From NCBI GenBank assembly GCA_944327425.1, contig CALVHJ010000002.1, positions 1-28,268 on the forward strand: a stretch of DNA of 28,268 nucleotides. Direction: 5' to 3'. The stretch comes from an uncultured Bacilli bacterium. GTDB taxonomy: Bacteria > Bacillota_I > Bacilli_A > RF39 > UBA660. Each line of letters begins with the position of its first letter. Within the stretch, counting starts at the first letter, position 1. Positions 1 to 7,896 of the stretch are shown here, one piece after another. Both the position numbers and the translations under genes were made by a program. A model generated the notes under the pieces. The model was not told the DNA's origin. It made no database searches and saw only the letters and a program-made list of their open reading frames with translations.

Positions 1-84
1 AACTTATATGTCATTTTAGTTTACAAAAAAGTGCATATAACTTATTCGTTACACACACTAAATATTATACAACCGAAAAATAAT

Positions 85-106
85 AAACATCCCATCACGG
101 ATGTTT
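85..106 (-). terminator. Rho-independent terminator of the double-HTH gene
   Basis: An 8-bp perfect inverted repeat (AAACATCC / GGATGTTT) with a 6-nt loop is followed, reading on the minus strand, by a U-rich stretch. It overlaps the TGA stop of the gene at 95-556. Confidence 0.7.
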
Positions 107-556
107 TATTTTGCCATAAAACCAATCTAAAGAAACATTATACTTCATGCATATAGCATACCCATAAGTAAGTGAAACTAGTTTTTTACCACTTTCATAT
201 TCACTAATTAAAGAATGACTAGTTCCTATTTCTTTAGCCATAGTTTCTTGATAAAGTTTATTATCTTTACGAATTTTTTTAAGATTTTGACCTACTAATA
301 TTTTATCAATATCTTTATTTATTATTTTAATATCAGGTTTATCTGTAATTTTTAATAAATAATCTAAAGAAACATTATAATAATTAGCTAGTTTATTTAA
401 TAACTCAATAGGAATAACAGCTTTATTAAGCTCAAATTTAGAATAAGTAGACTGATTGATATGTAAATATTCCGCTATTTCCTTTTGGGAAATATTATTA
501 TTAATTCTTAAATCTTTTATTCTAGAATAATCTAGTTCATAATTAAACGTACCCAT
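95..556 (-). CDS. Tandem double-HTH (XRE/Cro-CI type) transcriptional regulator
   Basis: This 153-residue protein consists almost only of two XRE-type helix-turn-helix domains, roughly residues 11-70 and 88-150. Each carries the usual signature: ISQKEIAEYLHINQSTYSKFE in the first, and YQETMAKEIGTSHSLISEYE in the second. Each ends in an 'NVSLD' helix cap (NVSLDYLL and NVSLDWFY). Single XRE proteins usually have one such domain, so one chain may contact two half-sites without dimerising (inference). GGTGA precedes the ATG at 556. The gene is divergent from the anchored surface protein at 750, so regulating that gene is the simplest guess. A paralogue with the same length and layout lies at 21100-21561, beside a wrecked relative of the same surface gene. 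No effector domain is visible. Confidence 0.88.
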   Translation of the reverse strand: MGTFNYELDYSRIKDLRINNNISQKEIAEYLHINQSTYSKFELNKAVIPIELLNKLANYYNVSLDYLLKITDKPDIKIINKDIDKILVGQNLKKIRKDNKLYQETMAKEIGTSHSLISEYESGKKLVSLTYGYAICMKYNVSLDWFYGKIKHP

Positions 557-628
557 AAAATCACCAAAACAATTTTCTCATGGCAACCTATTCAAAAAAA
601 CAATTTAGGCATAGGAGCGACATTTTTC

Positions 629-657
629 TTGACAATTAGTATATCCAAGTTTATAAT
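629..657 (+). promoter_or_regulatory. Consensus sigma-A promoter of the anchored surface protein
   Basis: TTGACA at 629-634 and TATAAT at 652-657 are separated by exactly 17 nt, a perfect housekeeping promoter. It leaves a leader of about 85 nt before the ATG at 750. The leader contains an 8-bp perfect inverted repeat (TCATTTAT 681-688, ATAAATGA 711-718). A promoter this strong beside a divergent HTH gene suggests that it is repressed. Confidence 0.82.
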
Positions 658-680
658 TTATATATAAGCTAGGAAACTCA

Positions 681-718
681 TCATTTATGATAACCATTTT
701 TAATGTTTTTATAAATGA
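681..718 (+). repeat. Inverted repeat in the 5' leader of the surface-protein gene
   Basis: TCATTTAT at 681-688 and ATAAATGA at 711-718 are perfectly complementary, with 22 nt between them. They lie between the promoter and the start codon. This could be a leader hairpin or an operator for the neighbouring HTH protein. The base content is AT-rich, so chance is not excluded. Confidence 0.4.
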
Positions 719-749
719 AGTATAGCTTCACAAGAAAGAGAGTAAGTTT

Positions 750-2471
750 ATGAAATTCGAGGTATTAAAGAAAAATAATTTGAAAAGAAATATTATTATT
801 GGTGCTTTTGTAGTATTAATAATTAGTGCCGTAATACTTAATTTTAGTAGTGCTAGGTATAGAAGTACTGCTAGTGTACCTATTGTTAACAGTACGGTAA
901 ACTATACAAGACCAGATTTAAATGTGGTAGCCATGTATCAAAAGGAAGATGGTGGCGAATATGTAAGTATAGATACTGTACCAACTAGTGGATATGAACT
1001 TAATACAACTGAAAGTTATTGTAAAGTAGGAGATGAAGTAGATAGCAGTATTCCAATGAGTTATGAAGATGGCAAGGTATATATAGGAGTAGTAAATAAA
1101 GGAACAAAATGTTATTTGTATTTTGATGAATTAAGCGGACCGCCTAGTTATCAAACTTTAACTAAATTAAATTTAACTGTTAATGAAGGGACTCCTGATT
1201 TTAGTAAAATTGATCCTGCTGTCATAACATATAAAGAAGTAATAATTAGCGAAACTACATCTAATTATGCTAGTAATAGTACTTATGTAACCTATGCTGA
1301 TACTTATGATTTTGATATTACAACAGGAACATATAGTTTAGTTAATCCTCAAGTTGGTATTTATAGCAATATTTACCAAAACTTAGTTGGAAAATATATT
1401 ATTACCACAAATCATCAAAGTACATCAACGCCAATAAATTATACTGATGTAACTACCATTTATGAAATAACATCTGCTGAATTAGGACCAAATAACAGCA
1501 GAAAAATGAGCCTAAAGCGATACTATCATCACAGCGATCAACTAGATTCGTCAAAATCTGGTATTTATTCTACGGAAGATAATGATGGAACTAGCTACTA
1601 TTTTAGAGGAAATGTTAAAAATAATTATGTTAAATTTGGAACATGGAACAAAGATGAAATTTATTTTGGTTATTATACAAATTCAACTAGTTATAAAGAA
1701 TTTTTTTCTTTAGAAGAATGCCAGGCAAATTCTTATTATGGTAATAATTGTACTTTACAACCATCACGTGCAGGCAAGAATATGTATTGGCGAATTGTAA
1801 GAATCAATGGTGATGGTACAATTAGACTAGTATATGATGGCACTGATTTATATGAAAATGGAGTATCATCAAAAGATCGACAATATACTACTACAACTCT
1901 TTATAATAATAATGGTACAAAAGAATACGGGAGTTTTACTTACGTTACAGGTTTACAAAGGCCAAATAACGAAGAAAGTGCTACAGCAAGTATGGCAAAA
2001 GAAACGCTGGATAAATGGTATAATGATAATTTAAAAGTTTACGAAACATATATAGCAACTGATGGGAAATTTTGTAATGATAGAGAACTACGTGAGGGGT
2101 ATACATGGGAAGATTCTTCGGTAAGATATGAATCAATGAATAGAATGGAAAACCATATTCCAACATTAAAATGTAATAATGAGCTAGATATTTATAATAC
2201 TTCTGTTGGACTATTAACCTTAGATGAATTAATTTACGCCGGAGGAAGTAGTTCAAATAATTTTGGCTATTATTTATATACTGGAAATGGATTTTGGACA
2301 ATGACTCCATCATATACAGGTACCATATACAATATCAGCGAAAATGGTAATATATATACTCATAATATGCTCCCAACAGCTGGCATCAGACCTGTTATCA
2401 ATCTAAAAGCAAATGTTCCTCTAATAGGAACTGGAACTATTGATGATCCATTTAGATTATCAGAAAGCTAA
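750..2471 (+). CDS. Large membrane-anchored surface protein with C-terminal 'WRIVRINGDG' domain
   Basis: This 573-residue protein starts with a short basic stretch (NNLKRN) and one membrane helix at about residues 15-32, with no lipobox, so the rest is predicted to lie outside the cell as a signal-anchored domain. The exported part is rich in Ser, Thr, Tyr and Asn. It holds a first module with paired cysteines (ESYCKVGDE ... NKGTKCYLYF, about residues 90-125), then a larger C-terminal domain with YWRIVRINGDGTIRLVYDG, a conserved-looking GFWTMTPS stretch, and a final GIRPVINLKA motif. I know this core from many hypothetical proteins of gut Bacilli and Clostridia (DUF6273-like); no biochemical role is established that I can name. 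The first ATG after the promoter is used, with a weak GAAAGAGAG ribosome site. The gene is flanked by its own promoter and terminator, so it is monocistronic. A deletion remnant of a paralogue lies at 21771-21931. Confidence 0.72.
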   Translation: MKFEVLKKNNLKRNIIIGAFVVLIISAVILNFSSARYRSTASVPIVNSTVNYTRPDLNVVAMYQKEDGGEYVSIDTVPTSGYELNTTESYCKVGDEVDSSIPMSYEDGKVYIGVVNKGTKCYLYFDELSGPPSYQTLTKLNLTVNEGTPDFSKIDPAVITYKEVIISETTSNYASNSTYVTYADTYDFDITTGTYSLVNPQVGIYSNIYQNLVGKYIITTNHQSTSTPINYTDVTTIYEITSAELGPNNSRKMSLKRYYHHSDQLDSSKSGIYSTEDNDGTSYYFRGNVKNNYVKFGTWNKDEIYFGYYTNSTSYKEFFSLEECQANSYYGNNCTLQPSRAGKNMYWRIVRINGDGTIRLVYDGTDLYENGVSSKDRQYTTTTLYNNNGTKEYGSFTYVTGLQRPNNEESATASMAKETLDKWYNDNLKVYETYIATDGKFCNDRELREGYTWEDSSVRYESMNRMENHIPTLKCNNELDIYNTSVGLLTLDELIYAGGSSSNNFGYYLYTGNGFWTMTPSYTGTIYNISENGNIYTHNMLPTAGIRPVINLKANVPLIGTGTIDDPFRLSES

Positions 2472-2480
2472 TTATAAATT

Positions 2481-2510
2481 AGATTAAAGTTTTATCTTTA
2501 ATCTTCTTTT
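2481..2510 (+). terminator. Rho-independent terminator of the surface-protein gene
   Basis: AGATTAAAG / CTTTAATCT form a 9-bp perfect stem (2481-2489 with 2496-2504) with a 6-nt loop, followed by TCTTTT. The stem is AT-rich, so its strength is uncertain. Confidence 0.65.
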
Positions 2511-2547
2511 AATTTGTTTTATAATATTATTGTTAGGAATGATTACT

Positions 2548-3267
2548 ATGATAAAAGAAATAGAGGGAATGATTATAAGAGAAATTCCATATGGTGAAAC
2601 ATCTAAAATAATTCATGTTTATACCATTGAAGGAATAGTGTCTATTATGTGTAAAGGAGCTAAACAATTAAAAAGTCCTTTTCGAGCTACTACGCTTAAA
2701 TTTACATATGGCAAATTCAATATTTATTACAAAGAAAATAAATTATCTACTCTAAAAAGTGTCGATGTAATTAATCCTTTAAGTAAAATCAAAAATGATA
2801 TCACTTTATTAAGTTACATGAACTATATCACTGAATTAACTACCCAAGTATTAAAACAAACAACTGATAATCTTTATGAAGATTATATAAATAGTATTTT
2901 AAAAATAGAATCAGGACTAGATCCTTTAATAATTGCTAATATTTTAGAAATAAAATACTTAGATTATTTAGGAGTAGGTCTTAATTTAGATTCATGTGTT
3001 TCATGTGGAGCTAAAGTTGGTATTATTACTATTGATGGTGATAGGGGTGGCTACATTTGTTTTAAATGCTATCAGCAAGAATTTATTGTTGAAGGAAAAA
3101 CTATTGAACTTTTAAGAATGTATTATTATGTAGATATTAAAAGTATTAGCAAATTAAAAATAAGTGATAAAGTTAAGAATGAAATAAATCATTTCTTAAA
3201 TACTTATTATGATCGTTATACTGGACTATATTTAAAAAGTAAAGATTTTTTAAAGAAATTATTGTAA
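2548..3267 (+). CDS. recO: DNA repair protein RecO
   Basis: The 239-residue product matches RecO in layout: an N-terminal OB-fold (residues 1-80) that opens with the typical IEGMIIREIPYGETSKIIHV pattern, a helical middle, and a zinc finger made by Cys150, Cys153, Cys171 and Cys174 (CVSC ... CFKC). RecO anneals complementary single strands and, with RecR, helps load RecA onto SSB-coated DNA. The ATG at 2548 is chosen because AGGA lies 9 nt upstream and RecO proteins normally begin 'MI(K/x)xEGIV'. An in-frame TTG at 2530 would leave no proper ribosome site. The gene stands alone between the terminator of the surface gene and the promoter of the amidase. A TATAAT at 2520-2525 could be its -10, but the -35 is poor. 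Confidence 0.93.
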   Translation: MIKEIEGMIIREIPYGETSKIIHVYTIEGIVSIMCKGAKQLKSPFRATTLKFTYGKFNIYYKENKLSTLKSVDVINPLSKIKNDITLLSYMNYITELTTQVLKQTTDNLYEDYINSILKIESGLDPLIIANILEIKYLDYLGVGLNLDSCVSCGAKVGIITIDGDRGGYICFKCYQQEFIVEGKTIELLRMYYYVDIKSISKLKISDKVKNEINHFLNTYYDRYTGLYLKSKDFLKKLL

Positions 3268-3276
3268 GAGGTAAGC

Positions 3277-3305
3277 TTGACAAACTTACTGATAAATCAT
3301 ATAAT
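3277..3305 (+). promoter_or_regulatory. Consensus sigma-A promoter upstream of the amidase
   Basis: TTGACA (3277-3282) and TATAAT (3300-3305) have a 17-nt spacer. The -10 sits at the centre of a 10-bp inverted repeat (3282-3317), which suggests repressor control. A second, weaker -10-like TATAAA lies at 3340-3345. Confidence 0.75.
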
Positions 3306-3317
3306 AACAGTGAGTTT
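3282..3317. promoter_or_regulatory. Palindrome centred on the amidase promoter -10 (candidate operator)
   Basis: AAACTTACTG at 3282-3291 and CAGTGAGTTT at 3308-3317 are complementary at 9 of 10 positions; the tenth is a G-U pair if transcribed. The centre falls on the -10 hexamer. There is no T-run after it, so an operator reads better than a terminator. As the recO end is only 15 nt away, a weak recO terminator is the alternative. Confidence 0.5.
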
Positions 3318-3375
3318 AATAAAGATTTTCATCTAATGGTATAAAATATAAAGCTGAAATTTGGAGGATATAATC

Positions 3376-5190
3376 ATGAAATATATTAAATATATCTTAT
3401 TTTTACTATTATTATTTCCTTACTCCGCAAATGCTTATACCTCATCAGTCGTTGATATTACTAAAAAGAGTATTACTGATCTAGCGGATGCTCTTGATAA
3501 AGGTTATTTAACTAGTGAATTATTAGTAACACTTTATTTAGAAAGAATAGAAGCCTATGATGATGAACTCAATGCTATTAGAGAAATTAACGAAAATGCT
3601 TTAGAAGAAGCTAGAATTTTAGATCAAGAAAGAGCTGAAGGTAGTATTAGAAGTACCCTTCATGGAATTCCTATCGTTGTTAAAACCAATATTGATGTTG
3701 AAGGTCTAGCTACTACAGCTGGAGCTAAAGCTTTAAGTGATAATTATCCACTTGAAGATGCCGAAGCAGTTAAAAAACTTCGAGATGCTGGTGCTATAAT
3801 TCTGGCTAGTACTAACATGAGTGAGTTTGCTTTTTCCGCTGGTAACTCTAATAGTAGCTATGGCAAAGTAGGAAATGCTTTTAATCCTTTATATTCTCCT
3901 TATGGTTCTAGTGGTGGTAGTGCCGTCGCTGTAGCCACATCTTTTGCTGCTGCCTCACTCGGTACTGATACCAATTCATCAGTTAGAATGCCCGCTGCCG
4001 CTGCTGGTTTAGTTGGTCTAAGACCAACATTAGGACTTATTAGTTCGGATGGAGTTATCCCTTATGATACTACTAGAGATACTATTGGCATCTTATCTAA
4101 AACTGTCTTAGATAATGCTCTTATTTTAAGTATTATTAATGAAGAGGATCATAACTATATCCCTGAATTAGATAACTTAGAAGGTATAACTATCGGTGTA
4201 ATTAATAGTTATTTAAAAGGAAGTTCTAGTTCTATTAGAGTTAATACAACTACTGATTCTGATATTTATAATCTAGCTACCGAAAAAATAGCTTTATTAG
4301 AAGAAGCAGGGGCTAAAATTGTTTATATAGATAATTTTATGACTAGTTATTATTATAATATTGCTAATTCCACTATGAGTGGAGACTCATTCTGTGATGG
4401 TTTTAATAAATATATTAAAGGAACTACTGGCTCTGTTCGTAGTTTTGAAGCTCTAGCTAATACTAGTGGTAGAATTTACAGTTTAAGTGGCTATTTATCT
4501 AGTTGTAATGATGTTTGGCTCCATGATGCCACTGTTGTTGCTAATAAAAAAGAAATATTTACTAATCATGTTCATGATGTATTTAGCGAATATGATCTTG
4601 ATTTAATTGTTTATCCCACCACCAAAAATAAAGTATTTACTTTAAGTGTTGGTAGTGGTGTTAATAGTCCAGGAAGTTTTTTAGGAAGTGTTATTGGTTA
4701 TCCATCTATAACTATTCCCATGGGCTATATTGATGAATTTTCCTATGGCTTAGAGTTTTTTAGTTTAAAAGATGAAGAAAATTTATTATATTCCGTAACT
4801 AAAGTATTTGAACAATTTAATGATTTAGCTATTACTAATAGTAGTCTAACTCCTTCCTTATATGAAATACCTGATTATATTCAAGTATTAAAAACATATT
4901 ATGAAAATTCTGCAAACGAACTAACAAGTAAAACCAAAGAATATTTCTTAAATTACAGTAAAAATGATGATATAAAAAATGAATTACAAGCTACAACCCT
5001 AATAAAAAAGTATCGTGAATTAACTAAATTATCAGAATTATCTTCCATGCAAGAAAACAATATAATTAATAGTATAATTGTTAGTATCGTAATAACTCTT
5101 TTAATCGTCCTTATCTATATTATTATCTCTTTATTTAAAAAGATCATAATATGTCGTAAAAATACCAAAAAGAGGATAGAAAAATATTAA
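3376..5190 (+). CDS. Secreted, C-terminally membrane-tethered amidase-signature hydrolase
   Basis: This 604-residue protein has a signal peptide (about 1-20, ending YSANA), an amidase-signature domain (about 25-490) and a C-terminal membrane helix (about 563-590) with a basic tail, so the enzyme faces outward. The Ser-cisSer-Lys triad can be placed by comparison with the family: Lys103 (GIPIVVKTNID), cis-Ser178 (YGSSGGSA) and nucleophile Ser202 in GTDTNSSVRMPA. Family members hydrolyse amide bonds (GatA, peptide amidases, fatty-acid amide hydrolase). The usual loop is GTDTGGS; here both glycines before the serine are replaced by Asn-Ser. It is not GatA: there is no gatC/gatB beside it, and it is exported. 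The ATG at 3376 follows GGAGG by 8 nt and gives a clean signal peptide; the upstream in-frame TTG does not. The substrate is unknown; a wall or peptide amide is a guess. Confidence 0.85.
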   Translation: MKYIKYILFLLLLFPYSANAYTSSVVDITKKSITDLADALDKGYLTSELLVTLYLERIEAYDDELNAIREINENALEEARILDQERAEGSIRSTLHGIPIVVKTNIDVEGLATTAGAKALSDNYPLEDAEAVKKLRDAGAIILASTNMSEFAFSAGNSNSSYGKVGNAFNPLYSPYGSSGGSAVAVATSFAAASLGTDTNSSVRMPAAAAGLVGLRPTLGLISSDGVIPYDTTRDTIGILSKTVLDNALILSIINEEDHNYIPELDNLEGITIGVINSYLKGSSSSIRVNTTTDSDIYNLATEKIALLEEAGAKIVYIDNFMTSYYYNIANSTMSGDSFCDGFNKYIKGTTGSVRSFEALANTSGRIYSLSGYLSSCNDVWLHDATVVANKKEIFTNHVHDVFSEYDLDLIVYPTTKNKVFTLSVGSGVNSPGSFLGSVIGYPSITIPMGYIDEFSYGLEFFSLKDEENLLYSVTKVFEQFNDLAITNSSLTPSLYEIPDYIQVLKTYYENSANELTSKTKEYFLNYSKNDDIKNELQATTLIKKYRELTKLSELSSMQENNIINSIIVSIVITLLIVLIYIIISLFKKIIICRKNTKKRIEKY

Positions 5191-5231
5191 AAAATTTGCT
5201 AAAATAGTATAAAAGAAAAGGTGTGTGTTTT

Positions 5232-6647
5232 ATGAAAGAAGAAAATTTAAACAAAGAAACTTTAAATGTTGAGGCTAAAGAAAATATTCCTTTAAAACCT
5301 AAAAGAAAGAAAGGTAAAGTTATAATTATTAGCATTTTACTTATCGTTGCGATAGCCATTGGTTTATATGTCGGCTATGAAAAAGTGACATCTAACCCTC
5401 TAAATGTTTATAAAAAAGCTATAAATGAAGTTTATGATTTAGCTAGTAATTATTCCGAAATTCTTTTTAATAGTGACTTTAATTTAAATTGGTCTGAAGA
5501 ACCATATGCTCTAACAGCAACTAATTTAAAATTAAGCTCTAATAATGAAGATTTAGAACCATTATCCGCTTATAATATTGATTTAACCACAGAACTTGAT
5601 TATTTAAACAAACTAAACAACTTATTTATCTCCCTAAATGATGAAGAAAGCACTCTTATTAGTGCTAAAGTTTATTATTTAAATAATCATCTATATTTAG
5701 AAAGTACCGATATTTTTAATAGAATACTAGATCTCGGTGAATATGAACTAGACTTTGAGGAAGCAAAAAATGCTTTACAAGAGTTAAATTTAGATCAAAT
5801 CCAAATAAAATATAGTGATATTAAAACAATTTTAGAAGAAACCAAAAGTATTATCATCAATTCTCTTGATCGTGAAAAGTTTAATGTTTCTGAGGAAACC
5901 ATAACTATTAATAATGAAAAAATAGCAACTAAAAAATTTACTTATTTACTTGATGAAGAAAACATGAAAAGAACTATTGAATATATTAGTAAAGAAATAT
6001 CCGCGAATGATAAATTGTTAACAGCCATAAGTAATATAAATGGATTAAGTAAAGATGAGATTATAGCTAACTTAGAAGAAGAAATTGATTTTAGTAGTTA
6101 TGAAGATATTGAAATAGTCTTATATACTAAAAATTCTCAAATAATCGCTGGTACTATAAGAGAAGGCGATATAGATTATATTAAATTTACTTATCAAAAT
6201 GATTTATTAGATTTAATTATGACAGATGATTATACTGAAATTAATTTAACTAAAAAAGAAGATACCATAACTATTAACTATAGTGAAGATAATGAAAATA
6301 TCCTTCTTGCTACTATAACTTTAGCTAAAGAAACTATAAAATTAGACTTAACTGCTTATGATTATAGTGATACTTATAACATCAATTTTGAATTAAATAA
6401 TATTAAAAATGAACAAAGTAAATATGAAGGTGATTTTGTTATAGGCTTTGCGATAGATAGCTATGGAACTAAAGAAACACTAGAGCTAACTGGTTCCTTA
6501 AAGTTGGAGAAAAAAGAAGTAAGCACTATCGACATAAATAATAGTATTTATTATGAAAATTTAACTGAAGAAGAAATAACCATAATAGAAAATAATTTAA
6601 TAAATCTATTTGAAAGACTAGGTATTAATGAAGAAGCTTTTTTATAA
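5232..6647 (+). CDS. Bitopic membrane protein with large extracellular domain, function unknown
   Basis: The 471-residue product has a charged cytoplasmic head of about 30 residues (KPKRKKGK), one membrane helix (residues about 31-49) and an acidic extracellular domain of about 420 residues rich in Asn, Glu, Ile and Thr. The outer part alternates helical stretches with short strand-like segments of Thr/Ile/Asn pattern. I do not recognise a named family with confidence. The ATG at 5232 follows AAAAGGTG at a good distance; the ORF can be extended by three codons to GTG, but that would absorb the ribosome site. It begins 41 nt after the amidase with no terminator between, so the two may be co-transcribed. 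No terminator separates it from the HD-domain gene downstream either. Confidence 0.75.
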   Translation: MKEENLNKETLNVEAKENIPLKPKRKKGKVIIISILLIVAIAIGLYVGYEKVTSNPLNVYKKAINEVYDLASNYSEILFNSDFNLNWSEEPYALTATNLKLSSNNEDLEPLSAYNIDLTTELDYLNKLNNLFISLNDEESTLISAKVYYLNNHLYLESTDIFNRILDLGEYELDFEEAKNALQELNLDQIQIKYSDIKTILEETKSIIINSLDREKFNVSEETITINNEKIATKKFTYLLDEENMKRTIEYISKEISANDKLLTAISNINGLSKDEIIANLEEEIDFSSYEDIEIVLYTKNSQIIAGTIREGDIDYIKFTYQNDLLDLIMTDDYTEINLTKKEDTITINYSEDNENILLATITLAKETIKLDLTAYDYSDTYNINFELNNIKNEQSKYEGDFVIGFAIDSYGTKETLELTGSLKLEKKEVSTIDINNSIYYENLTEEEITIIENNLINLFERLGINEEAFL

Positions 6648-6682
6648 AAATTAATTTTATTATTATTTAAAAAGGATGGCTT

Positions 6683-7813
6683 ATGAAAGAAGAAATATAT
6701 TTAAAGATGACTAATCACAACAACAATTTAAGCAAATATGCTTGTAATGATACCGAGGCTATTTATTTAAAAGAAAATAAAGATGATATTAGAACCCCTT
6801 TTTTTCGCGATATAGACCGTATAATTTATTCTCTGGCTTTTATTAGATATCAAGATAAAACTCAAGTTTTTTCCAAAATTTCTCATGATCATGTAGCCAA
6901 AAGAATGATCCATGTTTCCTTTGTCAGTAAAATAGCTAGAACTATCGGTAGAGCTTTAGGTTTAAATGAAGATCTAATCGAAGCTTCTAGTCTAGGCCAT
7001 GATTTAGGTCATGTTCCTTTTGGCCATGTTGGTGAACACATATTAAATGATATAAGCGTGTCTCATAACGAGGGCTATTTTAATCATAATATTGAAAGCG
7101 TCAGAAACTTAATGGTTCTTGAAAACTATGGTAAAGGTTTAAATATCACTCTTCAAGTATTAGATGCGATTATGTGTCATAATGGCGAATTTGCTTTAGG
7201 AGAGTATCATCCAATAAAAAAAAACAAAGAAGAATTTTTAAAAGAATATTATGAAAGCTACCAAGATAAAAATATTTTAGCCAAAATGCATCCTATGACT
7301 TTAGAAGGATGTGTAGTAAGAGTAAGTGATCTTATCGCTTATCTGGGCCGAGATATTGATGATGCTGTTAGATTAAACATCTTAAAAAGAGAAGATATCC
7401 CCAAAAGTATTACTGATATTTTAGGTAGTACTACTAAAGAAATAGTTAATACTTGCATTTTAGATATCATTAATAATAGTTATGATAAAAACTATATTAA
7501 ATTAAGCCAAAAAGTTTATAATGCTGTAGTAGAATTAATGAATTTTAATTATAAACATATTTATAATAATGCTTTATCTAAAGAAGAAAAAGAAGAGTTA
7601 AAAAGTATGTTTGAACTATTATTTAATACTTATTTAAATGATTTAAAAACAAACAATGAAAAATCGCCAATTATAAACTCTTATTTAAAAAATATGGTAA
7701 AAGAATATAAAGAGAACAATACTCATGAACGTATTGTAATCGATTATATAGCAGGTATGACTGATGATTATTTTTTAAGAGAATATGCAAGAATAACTAA
7801 TAATCCTAAATAA
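6683..7813 (+). CDS. HD-domain dNTP triphosphohydrolase (dGTPase-like)
   Basis: This 376-residue protein has the dGTPase family order of motifs. DRIIYSLAFIRYQDKTQVF (residues about 45-63) is the substrate-loop signature. The metal-binding HD set follows: His77 (RMIHVSF), His106-Asp107 (SLGHDLGHVPFGH) and Asp216 (VVRVSDLIAYLGRDIDDA). Family members remove tripolyphosphate from dNTPs in the cytoplasm, controlling precursor pools. The usual arginine/threonine pair in 'RLTHSLEVA' reads RMIHVSFVS here, so substrate preference may differ from E. coli Dgt. AAGGA lies 8 nt before the ATG. The stop codon is part of a terminator hairpin. The gene may share a transcript with 5232-6647 (35-nt gap). Confidence 0.85.
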   Translation: MKEEIYLKMTNHNNNLSKYACNDTEAIYLKENKDDIRTPFFRDIDRIIYSLAFIRYQDKTQVFSKISHDHVAKRMIHVSFVSKIARTIGRALGLNEDLIEASSLGHDLGHVPFGHVGEHILNDISVSHNEGYFNHNIESVRNLMVLENYGKGLNITLQVLDAIMCHNGEFALGEYHPIKKNKEEFLKEYYESYQDKNILAKMHPMTLEGCVVRVSDLIAYLGRDIDDAVRLNILKREDIPKSITDILGSTTKEIVNTCILDIINNSYDKNYIKLSQKVYNAVVELMNFNYKHIYNNALSKEEKEELKSMFELLFNTYLNDLKTNNEKSPIINSYLKNMVKEYKENNTHERIVIDYIAGMTDDYFLREYARITNNPK

Positions 7814-7837
7814 CAAATTTTTGTTATTTTTTCTTTA
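7809..7837 (+). terminator. Rho-independent terminator after the HD-domain gene
   Basis: AATAACAAA / TTTGTTATT form a 9-bp perfect stem (7809-7817 with 7820-7828), followed by TTTTTTCTTT. The left arm contains the TAA stop codon of the HD-domain gene. Confidence 0.75.
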
Positions 7838-7845
7838 ATTCTTTC

Positions 7846-7875
7846 TTGAACATATGTATGTTTATATGATATAAT
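7846..7875 (+). promoter_or_regulatory. Sigma-A promoter of recX
   Basis: TTGAAC (7846-7851) and TATAAT (7870-7875) are 18 nt apart, 21 nt before the ATG of recX. Confidence 0.7.
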
Positions 7876-7896
7876 AAACATGTAAATGGAGGGTAT

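Noticed and set aside
95..556. HTH proteins as prophage repressors
   Set aside because: No integrase, excisionase, phage structural gene or attachment repeat was seen near either copy, and the flanks are housekeeping genes.
1834..2313. Open frames on both strands inside the surface-protein gene
   Set aside because: They lie within a well-supported gene with promoter, terminator and recognisable domains, have no ribosome sites, and their products look like out-of-frame translation.
2530..2547. TTG start for RecO at 2530
   Set aside because: It falls at the promoter-like region, lacks a ribosome site, and adds residues not found in RecO proteins; the ATG at 2548 fits both criteria.
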